DNA from: Actinomycetospora soli
GTDB lineage: Bacteria > Actinomycetota > Actinomycetes > Mycobacteriales > Pseudonocardiaceae
DNA length: 64,000 bases
Assembly (NCBI RefSeq): GCF_021026295.1
Contig: NZ_JAJNDA010000015.1
Location: forward strand, 81,487 to 145,486
Direction of reading: 5' to 3'
The notes under the pieces are model-generated. The model worked only from the letters and a program-made list of their open reading frames with translations. It was not told the DNA's origin and searched no databases. Made by a program: the position numbers and the translations under genes. Shown one piece after another: positions 7,427 to 16,839 of the stretch (positions are counted from its first letter, which is position 1; the number at the start of each line of letters is the position of its first letter).

Positions 7427-8437
7427 TCAGAGCTCCGGCCGCTCCTCACCACGTGGGGGCGTGGCGGTCGGGTCGAACTCGACGTCGATCGTCTGGAACG
7501 ACTTGAGCCGTTCCGCCGCGGCGTAGGCGGCGTAGGCGCGCTCGTCGGCCGGGGTGGTGTCGGTGTCGTCCGGGAAGGCCGAGAGCAGGCTGCGGGGGTA
7601 CAGGCGGAGCACACGCACGGTGTTGAGCTCGGCGCAGAAGAGGGCGACGACCGCGCTCAGGTAGATCCACGCGAGCAGGCCCAGCACGATGCCGAAGATC
7701 CCGTAGCTCGCGCTCATCCCGCGCAGCTGGTACTGCACGAGGTAGGCGCCGAGGGTCTGCAGGACGTACCAGGCGAGGGCGGCGAGCACCGCCCCCGGCA
7801 GCACCTGGCGCATCGTCAGCGCCCGCGGCGTGAGGAGCCGGAACGCGAGCACCACGAGCGCCGCGTTGACCCCGATCCCGGCGACGGTGACGAGGATGCG
7901 GCCGCCCACGTACAGCGGCGTCGGGAGCCCCGCGAGCACACCGCCCAGCGCGGTCAGCGCGGCGGCCGCGACGATCGCGGCGGCGAGCACCACGACGGCG
8001 AGCGCCCCGCGCGCGTACGCCGTGGGCAGGGCCGGCCGCTCGGCCTTCGGCACCACCCACATCCGGGCGAAGGCGTTCTGCACGGCCACGGTCACGCCGA
8101 GCCCGCCGTAGAGGCTGACGACGATCCCGACGACGAGCGCGCCGACGCTGCCCTGAAGCGAGCGGACGTTCTCCCCGATCTGGTCGCCGACGATCGGGAA
8201 GTTCCGCAACGCGGAGTTCACCAGGGCCTGCTGCAGCGCCGGGTCGTCCTGCAGGACGAAGCCGAGCACCGTCAGCGCGAGGAGCAGGAGCGGGAACAGC
8301 GAGAGGAAGCCGTAGTAGGTGATCAGCGCGGCGAGGTAGGTGCCCTCGTCGTCGATGAACTTCCACAGCACTGCGATCGGCAGGCCGGCCCAGCGGTGGC
8401 GGCGCTGGAAGCCGTCGAGCGCGCCGACCACCCCCAC
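7427..8437 (-). CDS. YihY/BrkB-family inner membrane protein
   Basis: About 336 residues from GTG 8437, chosen because GGGAGG lies just upstream; a longer reading to 8524 would run into the oxidoreductase gene. The family signature is seen at the N-terminus: FIDDEGTYLAALITYYGFLSLFPLLLL. About six transmembrane helices follow, ending in LLAWIYLSAVVALFCAELN. It was historically misnamed ribonuclease BN; its function is unsettled, with transport or envelope roles proposed. The C-terminal tail is charged and cytoplasmic. It follows the ferredoxin oxidoreductase gene on the same strand, with a 16-bp gap. Confidence 0.8.
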   Translation of the reverse strand: MGVVGALDGFQRRHRWAGLPIAVLWKFIDDEGTYLAALITYYGFLSLFPLLLLALTVLGFVLQDDPALQQALVNSALRNFPIVGDQIGENVRSLQGSVGALVVGIVVSLYGGLGVTVAVQNAFARMWVVPKAERPALPTAYARGALAVVVLAAAIVAAAALTALGGVLAGLPTPLYVGGRILVTVAGIGVNAALVVLAFRLLTPRALTMRQVLPGAVLAALAWYVLQTLGAYLVQYQLRGMSASYGIFGIVLGLLAWIYLSAVVALFCAELNTVRVLRLYPRSLLSAFPDDTDTTPADERAYAAYAAAERLKSFQTIDVEFDPTATPPRGEERPEL

Positions 8438-8453
8438 GGGACCTCCCTCGCGC

Positions 8454-11400
8454 TCAGCCGAGCAGTGCGTCGCGCCGGGCGCGGAAGCGCTCGACGTTCC
8501 GGAGCTTGACCTCCTCGTACCCACGGACGTCGTCCGCCAGCCCCGCGATCTCGAGCACCGTGTCCACCGTGAGCCCGGGCAGCCGGTCCACGGCCGTCCG
8601 CACCGCCTGCTGGTACTCCCCGACGAGGGCCCGCTCCACCTGGCGCACGCCGGCGAGCCCGAACACGTCGAACGGCGTGTGCCGCAGCCGGCGGGCGGCC
8701 CGCAGCCCGCGGAACGCGACGTCCGCCGCCCGTCCGCGCAGCCGGATCTTGCGCTCCATCCCGAGGGCGCGGAGCACCGGCGGGTGCAGCATCACCGACA
8801 CGTCCGCGTCGGCGCCGTACTCGGCCTCGCGGCGGGCGACCTCGACCGGGTCGAGGTGCAGGCGGGCGACCTCGTACTCGTCCTTGTAGGCCATGAGCCG
8901 GTGCAGGCCGCGGGCGTAGGCCGCGCCGACCCGCGACCCGTCGTCGGGACCCACGGCCTCCGCGGCCAGCGCGGTGACCCGCCGGACCTCCTCCGCGTAG
9001 CGCGCGGCGTAGGCCGCGTCCTGGTAGCCGGTGAGGTCGGCGATCCGGGTCGCGAGCAGGTCCTCGATCCCCTCGACCCCGGCGGCGAGCGCGGCGGAGT
9101 GCGCGTCGACGGTCACGACGGCGGGTGCGGCCGGGACCGCGGCCGCGAGGACGGCGTCGTGGTCGATCGCCGCGGCCCGGCCCCACCGGAACGCGGCGAG
9201 CGAGGTCTCGACGGCGGCACCGTTGAGCCGGATCGCCCGCTCGATCGCCTCCGCCGACACCGGGACCACGCCGTGCTGCCACGCGGCGCCGAGCAGCAGC
9301 ACGTTGGTGGGCAGGTGGTCGCCGAACAGGGCCTCGGACAGGCGCTGCGCGTCGACGTGGTGGACCTCGGCGGTCACCGCGGCGAGCTTCTCGAGCGCGT
9401 CGTCGGGGGAGCCGGGCAGCACGACCCGGCCGGTCACCATCGCGGCGGTCGGCGTCAGCGAGGTGTTCACGACGGCGACGGTGTGCCCGGCCCGTGCGAC
9501 CCCGAGCGTCGCCGGGTCGGCCGCGCCTAGCAGGTCGAACCCGACGACCACGTCGGCGCTGCCCCGCGAGGCGCGCAGCGCGCCGTCGACCGGGTGCTTG
9601 GCGATGCGGACGTCGGAGACGACCGGCCCGCCCTTCTGCGCGAGCCCGACCTGCTCGAGCCCGGCCGCGAACGACCCGTCGAGGTGGGCGGCCATCTGCA
9701 GGATCTGCGAGACGGTGACGACGCCGGTGCCGCCAATGCCCGGCATCCGCAGCAGGACCTCGTCGGAAAGGGTCCGCTCGGTGCGGTCGACGAGGCGCAC
9801 CGGCAGGTCGGGCACCGCCCGGGGGGCCACCGTGCCCGGCTCGACCAGCAGGAACGACGGGCAGTCGCCCTTGAGGCACGAGTAGTCGGAGTTGCACGAC
9901 GCCTGGTGGATGCGGGTCTTGCGGCCGAACTCGGTCTCCACGGGCAGCACCGAGAGGCAGGTGGACACGTCGCCGCAGTCCCCGCAGCCCTCGCACACCC
10001 GCTCGTTGATCACGACCCGCTCGGTGGCCGTCGGCAGCTCCCCGCGCTTGCGGAGGCGGCGCTCCTCGGTGGCGCAGCGGTCGTCGTGGATCAGCACCGT
10101 GACGCCCTCGACGGCCGCCAGCTCGGACTCGGCGGCCGCGAACTCGTCGCGGTGGCGCACGGTCGCGATCGGGTCGAGGTCGCCGCGGCCGTACTTCCCG
10201 GGCTCGTCGGTGGTGACGACGATGCGGCGCACGCCCTCGATCGCGAGCTCCCGGGTGATGGCGGGGACGTCGAGGCGGCCCTCGGCGCGCTGCCCGCCGG
10301 TCATCGCGACCGCGTCGTTGTAGAGCAGCTTGTAGGTCATCGACACCCCGGCGGCGATCGCGGCGCGGATCGCCAGCGAGCCGGAGTGGTGGAACGTCCC
10401 GTCGCCGAGGTTCTGCACGAGGTGGCGGTCGTCGGTGAACGGGGCGAGCCCGATCCACTGCGCGCCCTCGCCGCCCATCTGCGTCATGCCCACCTGGTGG
10501 CCGCGGTGCGCGGTGTCGAGCGCGACCATCGCGTGGCACCCGATGCCCACCCCGACGAGCGTGTCGTCGTCCGTCCGGGTCGAGGTGTTGTGCGGGCAGC
10601 CGGAGCAGAAGTACGGCGTGCGCGAGGGCGTGTCCGCCGTGGTCAGCGGGATGCGGGAGGGCCGCGGCGGGGTGAGGGCGTCGAGGTGCGCGACGGCGGC
10701 CGCGGGCAGCTCGGCGCCGAGCGCGACGAGCCGGGCGGCCACGGCCTTCGCCACGTCCTCCGCGGCCAGCTGGGCGCGGGCGGAGAGGAGCGGGCGGTTC
10801 CGGTCGTCGCGGCGGCCGACCACGCGCGGCGCGGGGACGGTGCCGTAGAGGGCCTGGCGGACGTGGCCCTCCAGGAACGGCACCTTGTCCTCGACGACCA
10901 GCACCTCCTCGAGGTCGGCGGTCATCTCCGCGAGCGCCTCGTGGTCGACCGGGAACGGCATCGCGAGCCGGACCAGCCGCACCCCGAGCGCGTCCAGCTC
11001 CGGCTCGCCGAGCCCGAGGTCGTCCAGGGCGCGCACCACCGTCGCGTAGCTCGTCCCCGAGGCGACGATCCCGAGCCGTGCCCGCCGCGCGCTGAACGCG
11101 ATGCGGTTCAGCCCGGTGTCCCGGGCGTAGGCCTTCGCGAGGTCCAGCCGACGGGTGAGGACGTCGTGCTCCGCGTCGAGCGCGGCCGGCCCGACCAGCG
11201 CCGACGGGGCGGGACGCGTTCCGGACGGCGGGTGCGGGACACCGAGCACGTCGGGCGCCAGTGCCCCGAGGTCGACGGTCGCCGAGGCGTCGGCGACGTC
11301 CGCGATGATCTTCAGGCCGGTCCACAGCCCGCTCGCCCGGGACAGCGCGACGGCGTGCAGCCCGAGCTCCACGACCTCGGCGACCGACCCGGGCGCGAGC

Positions 11401-11921
11401 AGCGGTAGGGACAGACTCGCGGCCATCGGCTCGCACGAGCTGGGCACGGTCGAGGACTTGCTGGCCGGGTCGTCCCCGATCACCGCGACCGCACCGCCCT
11501 GCGCCGCCGTGCCCACGAGCTGGCCGTGGCGGATGGCGTCCGCCGCCCGGTCGAGGCCGGGGTTCTTGCCGTACCAGAACCCGACGACGCCGTCGTGGCG
11601 CCGACCGGGCACGCGGTCGAGCAGCTGGGACCCGGCGACCGCGGTCGCGGCGAGCTCCTCGTTGACCCCGGGGGTGAACACGACGCCGGCCGGGTCGAGG
11701 TGCCGCCGGGCCCGCCCGATCTCGGAGTCGAACCCGCCGAGCGGCGACCCCTGGTAGCCCGAGACGAAGACCCGCGTGTCCAGGCCGCGGGCCTCGTCGA
11801 GCCGGCGCTGGTCGAGCAGCAGCCGCACCAGGGCCTGGATGCCGGTCATCAACGCCCGCCCGCTCGTGGCGGTGTAGCGGTCGTCGAGGGAGACGGTCGT
11901 GTCGGGGCTGTCCAGGGACAT
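8454..11921 (-). CDS. Fused indolepyruvate/2-oxoacid ferredoxin oxidoreductase
   Basis: A 1155-residue single-chain enzyme that joins subunits separate in many organisms. In order: an N-terminal pyrimidine-binding/transferase region (SGYQGSPLGGFD); a thiamine-diphosphate domain with GIGCHAMV and MGGEGAQW; an iron-sulfur region with CEGCGDCGDVSTC and CNSDYSCLKGDC (about 690-745); then a gamma-type domain starting at RMPGIGGTGVVTVSQ. It oxidatively decarboxylates aryl or branched 2-oxoacids to acyl-CoA and reduces ferredoxin. ATG 11921 has GGAG upstream and removes a non-conserved 21-residue extension. A CCCGACGACGGG-type motif lies about 75 bp upstream. Confidence 0.9.
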   Translation of the reverse strand: MSLDSPDTTVSLDDRYTATSGRALMTGIQALVRLLLDQRRLDEARGLDTRVFVSGYQGSPLGGFDSEIGRARRHLDPAGVVFTPGVNEELAATAVAGSQLLDRVPGRRHDGVVGFWYGKNPGLDRAADAIRHGQLVGTAAQGGAVAVIGDDPASKSSTVPSSCEPMAASLSLPLLAPGSVAEVVELGLHAVALSRASGLWTGLKIIADVADASATVDLGALAPDVLGVPHPPSGTRPAPSALVGPAALDAEHDVLTRRLDLAKAYARDTGLNRIAFSARRARLGIVASGTSYATVVRALDDLGLGEPELDALGVRLVRLAMPFPVDHEALAEMTADLEEVLVVEDKVPFLEGHVRQALYGTVPAPRVVGRRDDRNRPLLSARAQLAAEDVAKAVAARLVALGAELPAAAVAHLDALTPPRPSRIPLTTADTPSRTPYFCSGCPHNTSTRTDDDTLVGVGIGCHAMVALDTAHRGHQVGMTQMGGEGAQWIGLAPFTDDRHLVQNLGDGTFHHSGSLAIRAAIAAGVSMTYKLLYNDAVAMTGGQRAEGRLDVPAITRELAIEGVRRIVVTTDEPGKYGRGDLDPIATVRHRDEFAAAESELAAVEGVTVLIHDDRCATEERRLRKRGELPTATERVVINERVCEGCGDCGDVSTCLSVLPVETEFGRKTRIHQASCNSDYSCLKGDCPSFLLVEPGTVAPRAVPDLPVRLVDRTERTLSDEVLLRMPGIGGTGVVTVSQILQMAAHLDGSFAAGLEQVGLAQKGGPVVSDVRIAKHPVDGALRASRGSADVVVGFDLLGAADPATLGVARAGHTVAVVNTSLTPTAAMVTGRVVLPGSPDDALEKLAAVTAEVHHVDAQRLSEALFGDHLPTNVLLLGAAWQHGVVPVSAEAIERAIRLNGAAVETSLAAFRWGRAAAIDHDAVLAAAVPAAPAVVTVDAHSAALAAGVEGIEDLLATRIADLTGYQDAAYAARYAEEVRRVTALAAEAVGPDDGSRVGAAYARGLHRLMAYKDEYEVARLHLDPVEVARREAEYGADADVSVMLHPPVLRALGMERKIRLRGRAADVAFRGLRAARRLRHTPFDVFGLAGVRQVERALVGEYQQAVRTAVDRLPGLTVDTVLEIAGLADDVRGYEEVKLRNVERFRARRDALLG

Positions 11922-12044
11922 GTCGGCCACTCCTGCCCGTGGTGGTGGAGCCCACATGCCATCCGACGGGACCCGGCGGCGCAACCTTCACCGACCCGTC
12001 GTCGGGAAGGACGCAAAGAACTCCATCGCGCGGCCCCCGGAGCT

Positions 12045-12878
12045 TCAGGACGTTGCGCCGAGGAACTCCTCCACGACGGCGTTGAACCGCTCGGGGTTCT
12101 CCAGGAACGGGAAGTGCGAGCGGGCCTCGTCGGCGGAGAAGACGTGCAGCCGGGCGTCGGGGATCTGGTCGGCGATGTACTCCTGCGACGACGGCGCGAC
12201 GTGGCTGCCGTCGCAGCCGAGGACCAGGGTGGGGACGTCGACGCGGGGGAGGACGTCGCGCCAGTCCTGGGCGCAGTGGTCGAACAGCAGCGGGACCCCG
12301 GCGTACGCGGGCGTCGACCGGATCTCCTGCCGGACGAACTCCCAGACGTCGGGCTTCGGCTCACCCGAGAACATGCTGCGCACGAAGTCCTCCAGTGCCG
12401 CCTCGCCCTTCTCCCCGGCGAGTTCGCCGCCGAGGGCGACCAGGCCGGCCACGTCGAAGATCGCCCCGCACTGCTGCTGCTCGGTGCGGCTCATCCACGG
12501 CACGGCGGCGACGGCGGCGGGCTGGTCGACCGCGACGAGGCGCCGGACGCGGGCCGACCCGCGCTGGTCGAGGTAGCTCCAGCAGACCGACACGCCCATC
12601 GACCAGCCGAGCAGGTCCACCTCCTCGACGCCGAGGTGGTCGAGGAACTCGTGGAGGTCCTGCGCGAGGCGGGCGATCCGGTAGCCGTGGTGCGGCTTGG
12701 CGGACTCGCCGTGACCGCGCTGGTCGAGGGTGATCACGCGCCGGTCCAGCCCGTCGAGCTGGTGGTGGAACATCGCCCGGGTCTGGCCCCAGCCGTGCAG
12801 CATGACCAGGGGGACGCCCCGGCCGCCGCGGTCGGAGTAGGTCAGGGCGACGTCGTCGGCGGTGGTGAAGGTCGGCAT
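12045..12878 (-). CDS. Alpha/beta hydrolase
   Basis: A 277-residue alpha/beta hydrolase. LHGWGQTR forms the oxyanion region, DQRGHGES follows strand 4, and the nucleophile elbow is GWSMGV. The overall pattern resembles non-haem haloperoxidase or enol-lactonase types. A possible catalytic Asp is in PTLVLGCDGSHV, and the C-terminal His in SADEARSHFPFLENPE. The substrate is unknown. It lies upstream of the ferredoxin oxidoreductase on the same strand, with a 123-bp gap that carries a promoter-like motif, so co-transcription is uncertain. Confidence 0.85.
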   Translation of the reverse strand: MPTFTTADDVALTYSDRGGRGVPLVMLHGWGQTRAMFHHQLDGLDRRVITLDQRGHGESAKPHHGYRIARLAQDLHEFLDHLGVEEVDLLGWSMGVSVCWSYLDQRGSARVRRLVAVDQPAAVAAVPWMSRTEQQQCGAIFDVAGLVALGGELAGEKGEAALEDFVRSMFSGEPKPDVWEFVRQEIRSTPAYAGVPLLFDHCAQDWRDVLPRVDVPTLVLGCDGSHVAPSSQEYIADQIPDARLHVFSADEARSHFPFLENPERFNAVVEEFLGATS

Positions 12879-12971
12879 GGGGGGAGGGTGCCGTGGGCGT
12901 GACCCGCGCCACGACCGACCGATGTCGGAGGCCGCCGGGCTCCGCGTCCTCGTTCTGTCGAGTCTGTCGGG

Positions 12972-14189
12972 TCAGCCGCGCCCGTCGAGCAGTTCCAGTG
13001 CCCGCAGACCCTGGTGCAGCACCAGCCGGTCGCGCCCGTCGTCGAGATCGGTGCCGGTGATCTCGGCGATCCGGCGCAGCCGGTAGTAGAGCGACGTCCG
13101 GTGCAGGTGGAGCCGTTCCGCGGTGCGCGGCACGGAGCCGGCGAGGTCGAGGAAGACCTCCAGCGTCGCCCGCAGCCGCGCGCCGGACTCGTGCTCGACG
13201 AGGCGGCGCAGCGGCTCGGGCACGAGGTCGGGGCCGAGGGCCTCGTCGGGCAGGCGGAGCAGCAGGGCGTGGTCGGCGACGTCCTCCCAGCGGGCCGCGT
13301 CGCCGTGCCGGGCCAGGGACCAGGCGCCGCGGAGCGCGAGCTCGGCCTGGCCGGCGGACCGGGCCGCGGCGGGCAGGCCCGCGACGTCGCCGCCGACGCC
13401 GACGCGGACCTCCCCGGCGGGCCCGACGGCCGAGCGCACCGCCGCGACGAGTCGTCGGGCGACCGCGGCGACCTCGTCCCGGCCGACCGGCCGCGGCCCG
13501 ACCTCCACGAGGCGGACCCGCCGGCCCGCCACCACCGCGACCCCGGGCCGCACGCCGCGCCGCAGGTGGGCGCCCACGGTGCTGCGCAGGACCCGCGTCA
13601 GCTCGCCCGTGCGGGCCGGGCCGCGCGCCTCGACCACGGTCACCACCGCGTGCGGGGCGTCCGGCAGCCCGCCCGCGACCAGCGCGCGGTGCGCCTCGGC
13701 GCGCTCGTCGGGGCCGCCGTCGAGCAGGGCGGCCGTGTGCCGCTCCGTGGCGGCCGAGGTGCGGGCGGCCTCCAGTTCACGGTCGGCCAGGCAGGCACCG
13801 ATGACGGTCGCGGCCGCGCCGAGCCGGTCGAGCTCGTCGTCCGACAGCGTCGCGTCGGCGTCGATCACGAGCAGCAGCCCGAGCAGCCGCGTGTCCCGGC
13901 GGATCGGGACGCACACCCGGCGTCGCAGCCCGAGTGTCTCGTCCGGCGGGACGACGCCGGGTCCGGTCCACGTCGCGACGCCCAGTCCGAGGACGTAGGC
14001 GGCGACGTCGGCGCCGGGGTCGCGCTGCAGCACCGCCCGCACCCGCACCGCGTCCTCGTCGGCGAAGTGGCGCGTCACGTGGAGCAGGTGCATCCCGGGG
14101 TCGTTCACGACGATCGAGCGGCCCAGTTCGTCGGCGAGCTCGTCGACGAGGCGCTGGACCTCGTCCACCGTGCCCGCGTGCGTCGTCAT
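12972..14189 (-). CDS. PucR-family transcriptional regulator
   Basis: About 405 residues from ATG 14189, with GGAGG 7 nt upstream. The C-terminus carries the PucR-type helix-turn-helix: TAERLHLHRTSLYYRLRRI then TGTDLDDGRDRLVLHQGLR. The N-terminal part (SIVVNDPGMHLLHVTRH; LLGLLLVIDADATLSDDE) looks like a GAF-type sensory domain. Members regulate purine, amino-acid or proline catabolism. It is divergent from the SDR at 14317, a probable target. A short dyad GTTC-N5-GAAC lies at about 14214-14226 between them. Confidence 0.85.
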   Translation of the reverse strand: MTTHAGTVDEVQRLVDELADELGRSIVVNDPGMHLLHVTRHFADEDAVRVRAVLQRDPGADVAAYVLGLGVATWTGPGVVPPDETLGLRRRVCVPIRRDTRLLGLLLVIDADATLSDDELDRLGAAATVIGACLADRELEAARTSAATERHTAALLDGGPDERAEAHRALVAGGLPDAPHAVVTVVEARGPARTGELTRVLRSTVGAHLRRGVRPGVAVVAGRRVRLVEVGPRPVGRDEVAAVARRLVAAVRSAVGPAGEVRVGVGGDVAGLPAAARSAGQAELALRGAWSLARHGDAARWEDVADHALLLRLPDEALGPDLVPEPLRRLVEHESGARLRATLEVFLDLAGSVPRTAERLHLHRTSLYYRLRRIAEITGTDLDDGRDRLVLHQGLRALELLDGRG

Positions 14190-14316
14190 GGGTGCACCTC
14201 CTCGTGCCCGCATGTTCCTACAGAACGAGGAGGGCGCGGGTCACGGTCGCGTCAGCGGGCGGTCGTCCGGCGGAGCGGGGGAGCGCACCGTCGGGGCCGA
14301 AGAGGGGAGGTCCGCG

Positions 14317-15084
14317 ATGCCCGATCTACGGGGCCGGGTGGCCGTGGTGTTCGGCGCGGGGTCCAGCGGCGCGGCGATCAGCAACGGCCGGGCGGCCGCG
14401 CTGGCCTACGCGGCGGCGGGCGCGGCGGTCGTCGCCGTGGACCGGGACTCCCAGCAGGCGGAGCTGACCGCGCGGCTCGTCGTCGAGCAGGGCGGCCGGG
14501 CGACCGGCGTGGGCGCCGACGTGACCGTCGAGGACGACGTCGTCGTGGCCCTCGACGCCGCGGCCGGGGCCTTCGGCCCGGTGACGATCCTGCACAACAA
14601 CGTCGGCGTCGCGACGCCCGTCGGCCTCGTCGACCTGAGCCGCGCGGAGTGGGACGCCGCCCTGGCGGTCAACGTCAGCGGCGTCTTCCTCACCTGCAAG
14701 CACGCGGTCCCGCGCATGGTCGCCGCGGGCGGCGGCGCCGTGGTCAACGTGTCGTCGGTGGCCGCCATCCGCCACCCCGGCTACGACTACCCGGGCTACA
14801 TGGCGGCGAAGGCGGCGGTCGACCAGCTGACGGTGTCGGTCGCCCTGACCTACGCCGCCCACGGCGTCCGGGCCAACGCCGTGCTGCCCGGGCTGATCGA
14901 CACCCCGCTCGTGGGCGACCAGTTGGCCGACGAGGCCGCGGCCCGGGCCCGCCGCAGTCCCACCGGGCGGTGCGGCACCCCGTGGGACGTGGCCAACGCC
15001 GCCGTCTTCCTCGCCTCCGACGACGCGGCCTACGTCAACGGGGTGTGCCTGCCGGTGGACGGCGGCCTGACGGCGCGCTGCTGA
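14317..15084 (+). CDS. SDR family oxidoreductase
   Basis: A 255-residue classical SDR from ATG 14317, preceded by GGGGAGG. The cofactor region GAGSSGAAISNGRAAA is slightly unusual compared with the TGxxxGIG norm. Other motifs are NNVG near 90, VNVSSVAAI for the catalytic Ser, YMAAK, and the C-terminal NGVCLPVDGGLTA. It probably reduces or oxidises a carbonyl or hydroxy intermediate of the pathway controlled by the divergent PucR gene. Its stop abuts the stop of the convergent YihY gene. Confidence 0.85.
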   Translation: MPDLRGRVAVVFGAGSSGAAISNGRAAALAYAAAGAAVVAVDRDSQQAELTARLVVEQGGRATGVGADVTVEDDVVVALDAAAGAFGPVTILHNNVGVATPVGLVDLSRAEWDAALAVNVSGVFLTCKHAVPRMVAAGGGAVVNVSSVAAIRHPGYDYPGYMAAKAAVDQLTVSVALTYAAHGVRANAVLPGLIDTPLVGDQLADEAAARARRSPTGRCGTPWDVANAAVFLASDDAAYVNGVCLPVDGGLTARC

Positions 15085-16128
15085 TCACGGCGTCAGCGCG
15101 TCGTCGGCCTTGACCGCGCCGCGGCGTCCCATCGGCGCGGCCGTGCCCGTCGTGGTGTCGGCCGCGGTCTGGTACTCCGACTCGGAGTTGACCTCGGCGC
15201 CGAGCAGCACGATGTAGCTGGTCAGGTACATCCAGAGCATGAGCACGATGACGCCGGCGAGCGCGCCGTAGGTCTTGTTGTAGCTGCCGAAGTTGTCGAC
15301 GTAGACGCTGAACACGACGCTGCCGACGACCCAGAGGACGGTCGCGAGCACCGAGCCGAGCGTGACCCAGCGGAAGCGCGGCGCGTCCCGGTCGGGCGCC
15401 GTCCGGTAGAGGACGGCGAGGGCCACGACCACGAACAGCACGAGCAGGACCCAGCGCACGACCTGTCCCACGATCTGGCCGACGGGACCGAAGTAGTCGA
15501 GGACGATGGGTGCCACGGCCACCAGGGCGATCGCGACGATCACGAAGACGACCGCTCCGAGGGTCAGCAGGAGCGCGAGGGCCCGCAGCTTCACGGCGCC
15601 GCGCGTCTCGGTCTCGTCGTAGGCGATGTTGATGGCGGCCATGAGGTTCTGGGTGCCGCTCGAGGCACTGAACAGGGCCGCGAGGGCGGCGATCACCAGA
15701 CCCGTCGTCAGGCCGCCGGTGCTCGAGGTGACCACCGACTGCAGCTGGTCGGCGACCAGCGGCCGAGCGCTCTCGGGCAGGGCCGAGGTGATGCTCTCCA
15801 GCGTCCGGGCGGCCTCGGCCGGGTCGGCGACCAGGCCGTAGAGCGACACGAGCGCGATCAGGGCCGGGAAGATCGCGAGGAAGCCGAAGAACGCGACGCC
15901 GCCCGCGAGCATGCTGACGTTGTCCTTGCTGCCCTCGGCGAACGCGCGCCGCAGGATCTGCCACCAGCCCCGCGCCGGGATCTCGGTGGGCTTCTCGGCG
16001 TTCCCGCCCGGCGGGCGCTCCGGACGGTCGTCCGACCTCGATCGGTCGGTCGGCGGGTGCGGGTGGCGCACCCCCTGGGCGACGCTGCGGGCGACCAGCC
16101 CCGCGGCGAGCATCCTCGCTGGGTTCAT
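15085..16128 (-). CDS. YihY/BrkB-family membrane protein (second copy in window)
   Basis: About 347 residues from ATG 16128; the longer reading would run into the DUF2461 gene. After a charged Pro-rich N-terminus of about 55 residues comes the family signature AEGSKDNVSMLAGGVAFFGFLAIFP (quoted in part: SMLAGGVAFFGFLAIFP), then about six membrane helices ending in MLWMYLTSYIVLLGAEVNSE. It is distinct from the copy at 7427-8437, so not a recent duplicate. Function is unknown; the family is linked to envelope and stress phenotypes. No strong ribosome site is visible. Confidence 0.8.
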   Translation of the reverse strand: MNPARMLAAGLVARSVAQGVRHPHPPTDRSRSDDRPERPPGGNAEKPTEIPARGWWQILRRAFAEGSKDNVSMLAGGVAFFGFLAIFPALIALVSLYGLVADPAEAARTLESITSALPESARPLVADQLQSVVTSSTGGLTTGLVIAALAALFSASSGTQNLMAAINIAYDETETRGAVKLRALALLLTLGAVVFVIVAIALVAVAPIVLDYFGPVGQIVGQVVRWVLLVLFVVVALAVLYRTAPDRDAPRFRWVTLGSVLATVLWVVGSVVFSVYVDNFGSYNKTYGALAGVIVLMLWMYLTSYIVLLGAEVNSESEYQTAADTTTGTAAPMGRRGAVKADDALTP

Positions 16129-16157
16129 CGCCGCTGGTACCCGCGAGGGCGCGCGGG

Positions 16158-16811
16158 TCACCGTCGTCGTCGGGAGCTCTCCGCGGCGTCGTCGAGGGTG
16201 ACCCCGACGTGGGCGTTCATCCACTCCGCCAGCGGATCCATCCGCCGCCAGGCGGCGGCCACGCGCTCGGCGACGGCGGGGGTGTGCAGCTCCTCCGACG
16301 GCTCCCACGCGGTGTGGGCGTAGAGCGCGCGGTGGCGCAGCAGGTCGAGGCGCGGGTGGTCGGGGTCGGTGCCGCGCGGCCGCGTCTTCAGCCGGTCACC
16401 GCCGATCGCGAACCCGTCGTCGTGCAGGGCGGCGACGAGGCGCTCCAGCTCCGGGCCGTGGCGCTCGTCGTCGACCGCCGCCCGGTAGCGCGCGACCTGG
16501 CCCGGGACCATGGCGTAGTAACCGGCCGCCACCATGATCCCGTCGGCCGAGACCTGGACGTAGTGGGCGCCCGCGGTGGCGCCGCACTGCGTCTTGTAGG
16601 GCACCTTGTCCTTCGAGAACCGCACGTCCCGGTACGGCCGGAAGATGCGGCCCTCGCCGAACTCGGGCTCGAGGGCCAGCAACAGGGCCTGCATGGGCGC
16701 CCGCACGTGGTCGTCGTAGAGGTGCCTGTGGTCCTGCCAGTAGGCCTTCGAGTTGTCGGCCTCGAGGCCCTCGTAGAAGTCGACCGCCGCGTCGCCGAAC
16801 CCCGTGAACAC
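16158..16811 (-). CDS. DUF2461 domain-containing protein
   Basis: A 217-residue protein from GTG 16811; this start gives the usual family length and the typical N-terminus FTGFGDAAVDFYEGLEADN. Conserved family blocks are RPYRDVRFSKDKVPYKTQCG and GYYAMVPGQVARYRAAV. The biochemical role of DUF2461 is unknown. It lies 28 bp after the DEAD-box helicase on the same strand and could be co-transcribed with it. Confidence 0.85.
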   Translation of the reverse strand: MFTGFGDAAVDFYEGLEADNSKAYWQDHRHLYDDHVRAPMQALLLALEPEFGEGRIFRPYRDVRFSKDKVPYKTQCGATAGAHYVQVSADGIMVAAGYYAMVPGQVARYRAAVDDERHGPELERLVAALHDDGFAIGGDRLKTRPRGTDPDHPRLDLLRHRALYAHTAWEPSEELHTPAVAERVAAAWRRMDPLAEWMNAHVGVTLDDAAESSRRRR

Positions 16812-16839
16812 GGTGGACGACGCTAGTACGGCCGGCGGC

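Noticed and set aside
9594..11408. 604-codon plus-strand open frame inside the ferredoxin oxidoreductase gene
   Set aside because: It is the complement of a clearly conserved enzyme; its product is Arg/His/Val-rich without domains.
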